From contig NZ_CP125619.1 in NCBI RefSeq assembly GCF_030053115.1, positions 3,545,501 through 3,609,500 of the forward strand: a DNA stretch of 64,000 nucleotides, in the 5' to 3' direction. This document shows positions 8,980 to 16,645 of this stretch, in pieces. Within the stretch, counting starts at the first letter, position 1; each line of letters opens with the position of its first letter. The position numbers and the translations under genes were made by a program. The notes beneath the pieces were generated by a model. That model had not been told where the DNA came from. It did no database searches and was given only the letters and a program-made list of their open reading frames with translations. The stretch is from Pseudomonas svalbardensis. Its GTDB lineage: Bacteria; Pseudomonadota; Gammaproteobacteria; Pseudomonadales; Pseudomonadaceae.

Positions 8980-10067
8980 GTCGAACCGTCAAGTTTCGCC
9001 ATCTGTTGTTGCTGATAATCGTCACCATCGGCGCCTTTCTGCTGCTGATGCCAACCAAGGTGCAACCGGTGGCCTGGACACCGCCGCCGGCACCCTCCCT
9101 CACCAGCGGAATCTACGCCGACAATCAGCGCCTCAAAGGCATGGAGCGCGTCGGCGCCACGGATATCGACGGGCCGGAAGCGTTGCTACTGGAGGAAGAC
9201 GTTCTCATCACGGGTTTGCATGACGGCCGACTGATCCGTACCAGCCTCGACGGCAAGGTCACCAAGGTACTGGCCGATACGGGCGGCAGACCCTTGGGCC
9301 TGGCCCGTCATCCCAACGGTCTGCTGGTGATTGCCGACGGGGTCAAGGGCTTGCTGTCACTGGATGCCCAAGGCCGATTGATCCCATTGACCACTGCGGC
9401 CAGTGGCGTGCCCTTCGGTTTCACCGACGACGTGGCGATCGACAAATCCGGGCACTACGCCTATTTCAGTGATGCCTCCAGTCGTTTTGGCTACGGCAGT
9501 GACGGCGAAGCGATCATCGAGCACGGCGGCGATGGCCGCTTGCTGCGCTATGACTTCCAGACCGGCAAGACCGCGGTCCTGTTGGATAAGCTGGAATTCG
9601 CCAACGGCGTGACCCTGGGCCCGGACGATGCCTTTGTATTGGTCAACGAAACGGGCGCCTATCGCATTAGTCGTTACTGGCTGAGCGGGCCGAAAGCGGG
9701 CACCCGTGATCTATTCATCGACAACTTGCCAGGGTTGCCGGACAACCTCGCGTTCAATGGTCGCGACCGCTTCTGGGTGGCGCTCTATGCACCGCGCAAC
9801 GCATTGCTCGATGCCACCGCGCCGCATCCATTCGTGCGCAAGATGATCGTGCGAGCCATGACTGTCCTGCCTAAACCGGTGGAGAATCGCGCCTTTGCGC
9901 TGGGGCTGGATCTGGACGGTAAAGTGATCGCCAACTTGCAGGACGGTAGCCGCGACAACTACTCGCCGATCACTACCGTTCGCGAGTATGGAGATTGGTT
10001 GTACTTCGGGTCGTTGAAGGCGAAAAACATGGCGCGATTGCCGTTGAGCAAGGCATTGCAACAGTAA
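8976..10067 (+). CDS. SMP-30/strictosidine-synthase-like beta-propeller protein
   Basis: 363 residues. An N-terminal hydrophobic segment (about 9-27) anchors or exports the protein. The rest is a six-bladed beta-propeller of the SMP-30/gluconolactonase/strictosidine-synthase type, with motifs such as DGPEALLL, GRPLGLARHPNG, FTDDVAIDKSGHYAYFSDAS and FANGVTLGPDD. In eukaryotes the nearest relatives are membrane-associated arylesterase-like proteins; an esterase or lactonase role is possible. It overlaps the hydroxylase-SRPBCC gene by 4 nt, so a shared lipid-type substrate is a fair inference. Confidence 0.8.
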   Translation: MSRTVKFRHLLLLIIVTIGAFLLLMPTKVQPVAWTPPPAPSLTSGIYADNQRLKGMERVGATDIDGPEALLLEEDVLITGLHDGRLIRTSLDGKVTKVLADTGGRPLGLARHPNGLLVIADGVKGLLSLDAQGRLIPLTTAASGVPFGFTDDVAIDKSGHYAYFSDASSRFGYGSDGEAIIEHGGDGRLLRYDFQTGKTAVLLDKLEFANGVTLGPDDAFVLVNETGAYRISRYWLSGPKAGTRDLFIDNLPGLPDNLAFNGRDRFWVALYAPRNALLDATAPHPFVRKMIVRAMTVLPKPVENRAFALGLDLDGKVIANLQDGSRDNYSPITTVREYGDWLYFGSLKAKNMARLPLSKALQQ

Positions 10068-10078
10068 ACGTGCCTGAC

Positions 10079-10318
10079 TCAACGCGGATCCACCTCACCA
10101 TCGCGCACCGCGTTATCCGTTTCATCATGCACCCTTTCCGGGTCCATGGCGGTGGAGTCATCCTCGTCCATCGGGATGGCACCTTCGTTGTTCGGCAGTT
10201 CGTCGATGCCCGGCTCGTCTTCGGGATTGAGGGTGGTGCGTCCTGGACTCAGGGGTTCGGGATGTGTCGGGATGGGGTCGTAGCCACCCTGCTCTTCGCT
10301 GGGGAATTTTGGATTCAT
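10079..10318 (-). CDS. Small acidic hypothetical protein
   Basis: 79 residues, very rich in Asp, Glu and Pro (MNPKFPSEEQGGYDPIPTHP at the start, DEDDSTAMDPERVHDETDNA near the end), with no cysteine, no signal peptide and no membrane segment. The composition suggests an intrinsically disordered protein. It stops 11 bp from the convergent SMP-30 gene. An AGGT motif 5 nt upstream of the ATG is a plausible ribosome site. I do not recognise a named domain; similar short acidic proteins are common hypotheticals in Pseudomonas. It resembles in style the other acidic small protein at 11463-11651. Confidence 0.7.
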   Translation of the reverse strand: MNPKFPSEEQGGYDPIPTHPEPLSPGRTTLNPEDEPGIDELPNNEGAIPMDEDDSTAMDPERVHDETDNAVRDGEVDPR

Positions 10319-10428
10319 GAGGCACCTCGCATGGAGCCGTAAATTCGGACTCTGAACATTCGAGGTGCCGGTATTTATCGCCGTTCCAATTTTTCAGTCA
10401 CCGATCGTCGGTGACCAGACAGGGCGCG

Positions 10429-10671
10429 TCAGGACGGCGTCTGGAGTCGATCTACGATCTTTTGCTTAACCTCCACGCGCTTCGCCTTGAGTTTCTTTAA
10501 TGCGTCATCGCTGGGCGCATCCGATCTTGCGGATTCAGCCTTTACGACCTCGGCGTCCGCCTGCGAATACTTGTTGATCAGTGAATCCAGTAACGGATCC
10601 TTGGTGCGTTTTTGCTGGATATCTTCCTTTGAAAGTTTGAGATCCTGATAAAGGTCGTGTGGCACCGGCAT
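10429..10671 (-). CDS. YdcH/DUF465-like small helical protein
   Basis: 80 residues from the ATG at 10671, which has a perfect GGAGG 7 nt upstream. A longer frame up to 10725 would have no ribosome site. The protein starts MPVPHDLYQDLKLS and is predicted to form a long helical hairpin. Its end, LKKLKAKRVEVKQKIVDRLQ, resembles the Lys-rich helix of YdcH/DUF465 proteins. The role is unknown; the family is often found among stationary-phase or stress genes, which fits the DUF4142 neighbour. Confidence 0.72.
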   Translation of the reverse strand: MPVPHDLYQDLKLSKEDIQQKRTKDPLLDSLINKYSQADAEVVKAESARSDAPSDDALKKLKAKRVEVKQKIVDRLQTPS

Positions 10672-10889
10672 GGGAACACCTCCGTTTGTTGATCGGAGGC
10701 AAACGCGATCAATGGCGTTCACCAACTATCAGAATGGCCTTGGTTAGCGGGTTCTGTCGACCGCCTATCAGACCAGCGGTGCCCGTTCGTCGCCCTGCCG
10801 CAAACGCAATAAAACCTTTGCCCACTCGTCGGCCTCCACAGATTAACGATCACTCGATCACCCATGAAAACCTGTGTGGAGAATAACCA

Positions 10890-11411
10890 ATGGACGGACT
10901 TACCCTGCGCCACCTCACGTTGGCCGTTGCCTTGAGTACCAGCATGGGCACGGCTTTCGCTGCCACTTCCAATGACTTTGTCGACAGCGCGGCCGCTAGC
11001 AATATCGCGGAAATCGAAACAAGCCGATTGGCCCTGGAAAAAAGTTCATCGGCGGACATCAAAAAATTCGCCAATATGATGATCACCGACCATTCCAAGG
11101 CCAACGATGAACTGGCGGCGCTGGCGAAAAAAAATGACATCGAGGTGCCGGACAACACCACGCTGATCAAGCAGGCGAAAGAGAAAATCCTTGACATGCG
11201 CGATGAATCCTTCGATGCGGCGTACGCCAACAATCAGGTGAAGGCTCACGAAGACACCATCGAGCTGTTCAAGAAAGAAGCCAATACGGTGACAGACGAC
11301 AAAGTCAAAGGCGCCACGGAGCTGAAAGGTTTCGCGCAAAAGATGCTGCCGGCGCTGGAGAAGCATCTGGGTATGGCGAAAAAACTCCAGGCTGCCCATC
11401 CGGGCAAATAA
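10890..11411 (+). CDS. DUF4142 periplasmic protein
   Basis: 173 residues with a signal peptide (cleavage likely after ...GTAFA, about residue 24). The mature part is a four-helix DUF4142 domain, with the typical segment EIETSRLALEKSSSADIKKFA and the motif MITDHSKANDELAALA. The family resembles ferritin-like bundles and is linked to stress or envelope functions in Pseudomonas, without a proven activity. A GGAG lies upstream of the ATG. A weak hairpin terminator follows at 11426-11447. Confidence 0.85.
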   Translation: MDGLTLRHLTLAVALSTSMGTAFAATSNDFVDSAAASNIAEIETSRLALEKSSSADIKKFANMMITDHSKANDELAALAKKNDIEVPDNTTLIKQAKEKILDMRDESFDAAYANNQVKAHEDTIELFKKEANTVTDDKVKGATELKGFAQKMLPALEKHLGMAKKLQAAHPGK

Positions 11412-11425
11412 CCCTCCCACAAAAA

Positions 11426-11447
11426 GGCCGCACCGTTTGATGCGGCC
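11426..11447 (+). terminator. Hairpin terminator after the DUF4142 gene
   Basis: The arms GGCCGCA and TGCGGCC form a 7-bp stem with an 8-nt loop, preceded by an A run and followed by a short T-containing stretch. It sits between convergent genes and could serve both. Confidence 0.55.
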
Positions 11448-11462
11448 GTCTTCAATGCATGA

Positions 11463-11651
11463 CTAGCCGCCATCGGTGTCGATGTCGGCATCGGTGTCAT
11501 CCCCAGGTTTTGGCCGGTCGGGATTCGGCTTGAAACCCGGGCTGAACTCGTTGTCGTTATCCGTGTGGATATTCTTCTGGTCAACCGCTTTGTCTGCGCT
11601 TTCGGGTTCGCCGGTTTTTGCGTCTTCTTCAAGACCACTGTCATCGTTCAT
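11463..11651 (-). CDS. Small acidic hypothetical protein (Asp/Glu/Pro-rich)
   Basis: 62 residues from the ATG at 11651, supported by GAGG 8 nt upstream. A longer frame to 11735 lacks a ribosome site. The sequence starts MNDDSGLEEDAKTGEPES and ends DDTDADIDTDGG. It is highly acidic, has no hydrophobic core, and is probably disordered. I do not recognise a family. It is the third short, charged protein in the 10-12 kb stretch. Confidence 0.62.
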   Translation of the reverse strand: MNDDSGLEEDAKTGEPESADKAVDQKNIHTDNDNEFSPGFKPNPDRPKPGDDTDADIDTDGG

Positions 11652-11824
11652 AAGTACCTCATTCGTCACTGCAAGAGCGCGGCTGAAACAGTCACGCTTT
11701 GTAGATTCGAAGCCTCCCCGGGGACAGGGTTCCATCGCAAGGGAAATTCATGGTCAAAAGCCGCAACCCTTTGACTATGCTCAAGTGACGGACACTGACT
11801 GATCATTCACCCTGGAGCCCGTCG

Positions 11825-13768
11825 ATGAAGCGTGACATCCGTTTGCTGATCGTCGACGACAACGTCGCCACGCGCTACGCCCTGCGCCGGCGCCTGGAGC
11901 GCCACGGCTATGAAGTGCTCGAAGCCGGCACCGGCACCGAGGGCTTGGAGCTGATCGACAGCGTGACGATCGATGCGCTGATCCTCGACGTCAATCTGCC
12001 GGACATGAGCGGCTTCGACATCGTGCGCAAACTGCGCGCCGAACCCGCCACCGCCCTGCTGCCGGTGATTCACGTCTCGGCGGCCTCGATCCAGACCGGC
12101 GACATCATTACCGGCCTGGACGCGGGTGCCGATGCCTACCTGATCCACCCGGTGGACCCGGATGTCCTGCTCGCAACCTTGCGCACCTTGCTGCGGGTGC
12201 GTGAAACCGAAAATGCCCTGCGCGAAAGCGAGGCGCGGTTTCGGGAAATCTTTGTCAATGTATCGGTGCCCATCGCGGTGCTGGATGCCGAGTTGAAGGT
12301 GCATGAATGCAACCATGCCTTCGCGCAGCTGATTCAGAACAACCTCAACCCGGACACCCTGCGCGAGTGCTTTGCCGAGGATCAGGATGTCGTCATCGAA
12401 GAACTGCGCCTGCGTCTGGCCTACGGCGAGCGCTGGAAAGGCACCCTGAGCATGCGGGTCCACGGCGAGGTTCGCGAAACCGAGTGGCAGATTTCGCCGT
12501 ACCGCACGCCGGAACTGAGCCTGGTGTTTATCGAGTATGTCACTGAAAACCGTCACCGCGAACGCTCGCACCTGGCTCGGCTTGACGACGCCACCACCCA
12601 GTTGGCCAAAGAAGTCGCCGAGCGAGCGCGAACCGAAGCTCAGTTGCTGCAAGTGCAGAAAATGGATGCACTGGGCAAGCTGACCGGGGGCATCGCCCAC
12701 GACTTCAATAACTTGCTGACCGGCATCATCACCAGCCTGGAACTGATTCTGAAACGGATCGCCGCCTCACGCACCGACAAGGTTCAGTTTTACGCCGAAG
12801 CCGCCTTGAACTCGGCCATGAGTGCTGCGTCCCTGACCCATCGCCTGCTCGCCTTCGCGCGCCAACAGCCACTCGATACCCGGCCCGTGGACATCAACGA
12901 ACACGTGCGCTCCCTTGAAGAATTGCTGGTGCGCACCATCGGCGAGCGCATCGCGCTGAAACTCGAATTGACCTCTAAAGCCGCCATTGCCCTGGTCGAC
13001 CCCATTCAGCTCGAAAGCGCGATGCTCAACCTGGTGATCAACGCTCGCGATGCCTTGCCCCAGGGCGGCAACATTTGGGTCAGCACCTATGCCGCCTATT
13101 CCCATGGCGATCCCAATCTGGCCGATGGTGCGTATGTCGCGTTGTCGGTGCGCGATGACGGTACCGGTATCGAACACGGCGTGATCGACAAGGTGTTCGA
13201 CCCGTTTTTCACCACCAAGCCACTGGGCCAGGGCACCGGACTGGGGTTGTCGACCCTCTACGGTTTCGCCCGGCAATCGGGTGGCGATGCACACATCCGC
13301 AGCGTCGCCCGGCGCGGCACCGAAGTCACCATCATGCTGCCGGCCAGCTCCGGCTCCATGGCCGGCGAAGCCGAGTCAGCCACCATCGATCATCAGGGTG
13401 CCGGCGAACATGTGTTGATCGTCGAGGACACGCCGTCGGTGCGCATGTTCGTGGCCGAAGTGTTGGTGGATGCCGGTTACCGTTGCACGCAGGTGGGCGA
13501 CATCGAAGGTGCCCTCGAGCGCCTGCAAAACGATGAGTCCATCGACCTGCTGCTGACAGACGTCGGACTACCGCGCATGAGCGGCCGCGAGCTGGCCGAT
13601 GTGGCACGGGGCTGGCGCGAAAAGCTGCCGATCCTGTTCATGACCGGTTACGCCGAAACCGCGATCAACCGTCAGGTGTTCCTCAGCGATGGCATGGAGA
13701 TGCTGATCAAGCCGTTCCAGATCAATGAACTGCTGGACAAGGTTCGACGCACTTTAGACGGCGCCTGA
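11825..13768 (+). CDS. Soluble hybrid histidine kinase, REC-PAS-HisKA-HATPase-REC
   Basis: 647 residues with no membrane segment. The N-terminal receiver domain (about 1-120) has the acidic pair DD11-12 and phospho-acceptor Asp55 in LILDVNLPDMSG. A PAS domain follows (about 130-240). The kinase core has the HisKA motif GGIAHDFNNLL (His near 291), then the ATPase motifs NARDAL and GTGLGLSTLYGF. A second receiver domain closes the protein, with Asp near 579 in LLLTDVGLPRMSG. The front receiver suggests that another kinase feeds into it. The ATG has a GGAG upstream. The kinase core resembles the one at 16646-18757. Confidence 0.9.
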   Translation: MKRDIRLLIVDDNVATRYALRRRLERHGYEVLEAGTGTEGLELIDSVTIDALILDVNLPDMSGFDIVRKLRAEPATALLPVIHVSAASIQTGDIITGLDAGADAYLIHPVDPDVLLATLRTLLRVRETENALRESEARFREIFVNVSVPIAVLDAELKVHECNHAFAQLIQNNLNPDTLRECFAEDQDVVIEELRLRLAYGERWKGTLSMRVHGEVRETEWQISPYRTPELSLVFIEYVTENRHRERSHLARLDDATTQLAKEVAERARTEAQLLQVQKMDALGKLTGGIAHDFNNLLTGIITSLELILKRIAASRTDKVQFYAEAALNSAMSAASLTHRLLAFARQQPLDTRPVDINEHVRSLEELLVRTIGERIALKLELTSKAAIALVDPIQLESAMLNLVINARDALPQGGNIWVSTYAAYSHGDPNLADGAYVALSVRDDGTGIEHGVIDKVFDPFFTTKPLGQGTGLGLSTLYGFARQSGGDAHIRSVARRGTEVTIMLPASSGSMAGEAESATIDHQGAGEHVLIVEDTPSVRMFVAEVLVDAGYRCTQVGDIEGALERLQNDESIDLLLTDVGLPRMSGRELADVARGWREKLPILFMTGYAETAINRQVFLSDGMEMLIKPFQINELLDKVRRTLDGA

Positions 13769-13775
13769 TAGACCA

Positions 13776-13844
13776 TTCGCGAGCAAGCCCGCTCTCATCC
13801 TCAGTCTAATTCCTGCGCAAGACACAAGCGGGCTTGCTCGCGAA
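13776..13844. repeat. REP inverted repeat between convergent genes
   Basis: Two perfect 18-bp arms, TTCGCGAGCAAGCCCGCT and its complement, surround a 33-bp loop. It lies between the convergent hybrid kinase and uvrA2 genes and could act as a bidirectional terminator. Part of the loop sequence recurs inside the repeat at 35255-35377. Confidence 0.85.
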
Positions 13845-13868
13845 GGCGTCAGCAAAAACACCACCGAC

Positions 13869-16504
13869 TCAAGCCATGCCGAGGGTTCTGGCCAAAAAGG
13901 GCGCCGTCCGGCTCTTTTTACTCTTGGCGACCTTCTGCGGTGTGCCTGCAATAACAATCTTCCCGCCCTGATCCCCCGCCCCCGGGCCGATGTCGATCAC
14001 CCAGTCACTCTGTGCAACCACGCGCATTTCATGTTCGACGACGATCACCGTATGCCCCGCCGTTACCAGCGTATTCAACTGTTCGAGCAAGCGATCGACA
14101 TCCCTTGGGTGCAAACCCGTGGTGGGCTCGTCGAGCACATACAACGTTGCCCCGCGCTGGTTGCGTTGCAGCTCGGTGGCCAGTTTGATCCGCTGGGCTT
14201 CGCCGCCCGACAGCTCGGTCGCCGGCTGGCCGAGGCGCAGGTAACCCAGGCCGATATCGCGCAGCACCTCCAGCGAGCGACGAATGCCCGGTTGTTCAGC
14301 GAACACCGTGACCGCCCCATCCACCGTCAGCTGCAACACCTGAGCGATGTTCAACCCTTGCCAGATGATTGCCAGCGTCTCGGGGTTGTAACGCGCGCCG
14401 TGACAGGTCGAGCACGGTGCATAGACGCTGGGCATGAACAGCAACTCGACGCTGACAAAGCCTTCACCTTCGCACGTCGGGCAACGGCCCTTGGCAACAT
14501 TGAAGGAGAACTGACCGGCGTCGTAACCCGCGGCCTGTGCCTGGGGGGTGGCGGCGTACAGTTTGCGCACGTTGTCGAAGAGCCCGGTGTAGGTCGCCAG
14601 GTTCGAGCGCGGTGTGCGGCCGATGGGTTTCTGATCGACTTGCACCAGGCGCTTGATCGATTCCAGTCCCGCCGAGACCTGACCGCCGCTGACTTGCGGT
14701 GCGTCGTCCTCAAGGCTCAACTCCTGCGGCTCGCTGTCACTTGCCGTGCGCCCGAGATGCGCGCCCACCAGTTCCAGCAACGCCTGACTGACCAGGCTCG
14801 ATTTACCGGAACCGGAGACGCCGGTCACCGCGGTAAAACAGCCCAGCGGGAATTCGACGCTGAGGTTGTTCAGGTTATTGCGAGTGATGCCTTCCAGCCG
14901 TAGCCAATCGTTTGCCTTACGGCTGGTTTGGGGCTGAGTGACCTGCTCGGCGAACAGATAAGCGCGCGTCTGCGAGCTCGCCACCTGCGCCAACCCTGGC
15001 GGCGGTCCGCTGTACAGGACTTGGCCGCCATGCTCGCCGGCCGCCGGGCCTACGTCGATCACCAGTCAGCGCGACGCATGGTTTCCAGGTCATGCTCAAC
15101 CACGAACAAGGTGTTGCCCGCGGCTTTCAAGCGTTGCAGCGCTTCGAACAATGCTTCGCCATCCGCCGGGTGCAGACCGGCCGACGGTTCATCCAGCACG
15201 TAGATCACGCCGAACAACTGCGAACCCAATTGCGTCGCCAGGCGCAGACGCTGCAACTCACCGGACGACAGCGTCGGCGTGCTGCGTTCCAGCGCCAGGT
15301 AACCGAGCCCCAGATCGGTCAACGTGCTGACCCGTTCCAGCAAGTCCTGAGCGATCCGCTGCGCGGCCAGGCGTTTCTCCACTGACAGGTTCGGCGTGTG
15401 GCGTACATCCGGCGCGTTGGCGTGACCACTGGCACCGTGGGCCACTCGTTGCTCGCGGGCCTCGCGGGTCTGGTCGTGCGTCAATACCTCACCCGCCGCC
15501 TCGGTCTGTTCGAGGTAGCTGTGAGCGGCCACTGGTTTCAAGACTTCGGCCACTTGCAGCAACGGCATCTGCGACAGTTCGCCGATGTCGTAACCGGCAA
15601 AGGTCACCGACAATGCCTCGCGTTTGAGCCGTTTGCCATCGCACAACGGGCACGGGCTGCCGAGCATGAATTGCGCGACGCGCTTTTTCATCAGCGCGCT
15701 TTGGGAATGGCTGAAGGTGTGCAGGATATAGCGCCGGGCGCCGGTGAACGTGCCTTGGTAACTCGGTTCCATGTTGCGTTTGAGCGCGATTTTGGTTTCT
15801 TCGGGAGTGAGGCCGGCATACACCGGCACCGTGGGTGTTTCTTCGGTGAAGAGAATCCAGTCGCGCAGTTTTTTCGGCAGATCACGCCAGGGTTTGTCGA
15901 CGTCGTAACCCATCGTCACCAGGATGTCGCGCAGGTTCTGTCCCTGCCAGGCGGTGGGCCAGGAGGCGACCGCGCGCTGGCGAATGGTCAGGCTCGGGTC
16001 CGGGACCATCAATGCTTCGGTGACTTCATACACCCGCCCCAACCCATGACATTCGGGGCACGCGCCCTGGGGCGTGTTGGGCGAAAAATCTTCGGCATAC
16101 AGCATTGGCTGCCCCGGCGGATAACTGCCGGCCCGGGAGTACAGCATGCGGATCAGGCTCGACAACGTCGTCACGCTGCCCACCGAAGAGCGAGTGCTCG
16201 GTGTACCCCGTTGTTGTTGCAAGGCCACCGCCGGCGGCAAGCCTTCGATGGAGTCGACGTCCGGCACCCCGACCTGATCGATCAGACGCCGCGCATAAGG
16301 CGCCACGGATTCGAAATAGCGGCGTTGCGCTTCGGCGTAGAGGGTCGAGAACGCCAACGACGACTTCCCCGAACCGGACACGCCAGTGAACACCACCAGG
16401 GCGTCCCGGGGGATGTCGACATCGATGTTCTTGAGGTTGTGTTCCCGGGCGCCGCGCACCCTGACCATGCCGGAAGGAGGGTTGGAGGTGCGTGTGGATG
16501 TCAT
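13869..16504 (-). pseudogene. uvrA: uvrA2-type excinuclease ABC subunit A paralogue, split by a one-base frameshift
   Basis: Two adjoining frames together match one UvrA protein. The first (16504 to 15059, 481 residues) has the Walker [18 protein letters not shown], a zinc-type CPECHG motif, an ABC signature region (LSSGELQRLRLATQLG) and VVEHDLETMRRADW, then TGA. The second (15062 to 13869) resumes immediately with IDVGPAAGEHGGQ and carries the second ATPase ([14 protein letters not shown]), CPTCEGEGF, LSGGEAQRIKLATEL and VVEHEMRVVAQSDWVIDIGPG. Continuity at the junction requires one extra base between TGG and TGATC. Total length (about 878 residues) and absence of a clear UvrB-binding insertion fit the class II UvrA2 proteins linked to DNA-damage or drug tolerance. 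It may be a true mutation or a sequencing error. Confidence 0.85.
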
Positions 16505-16541
16505 CAGGTGGCCTTAATGAAATTGCAGGAAAAACACAAAA

Positions 16542-16639
16542 CCAATGTGGGAGCGAGCCTGCTCGCGAATGCAATTTATCATTCAACGTTAATATCGACT
16601 GACACGACGCTTTCGCGAGCAGGCTCGCTCCCACATTGG
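16542..16639. repeat. REPIN with perfect 28-bp arms
   Basis: The arms begin CCAATGTGGGAGCGAGCC and are perfectly complementary over about 28 bp, with a 42-bp loop that includes CATTCAAC and CGACTGACAC. The loop closely resembles the one at 35280-35320, which shows that the whole doublet spreads as a unit. It lies between the downstream end of the kinase gene and the start of uvrA2. Confidence 0.88.
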
Positions 16640-16645
16640 ATCTGT

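Noticed and set aside
15050..15075. Programmed ribosomal frameshift in uvrA2
   Set aside because: No slippery run such as AAAAAAG or TTTTTT and no stimulatory structure is apparent at the junction; a one-base loss is simpler.
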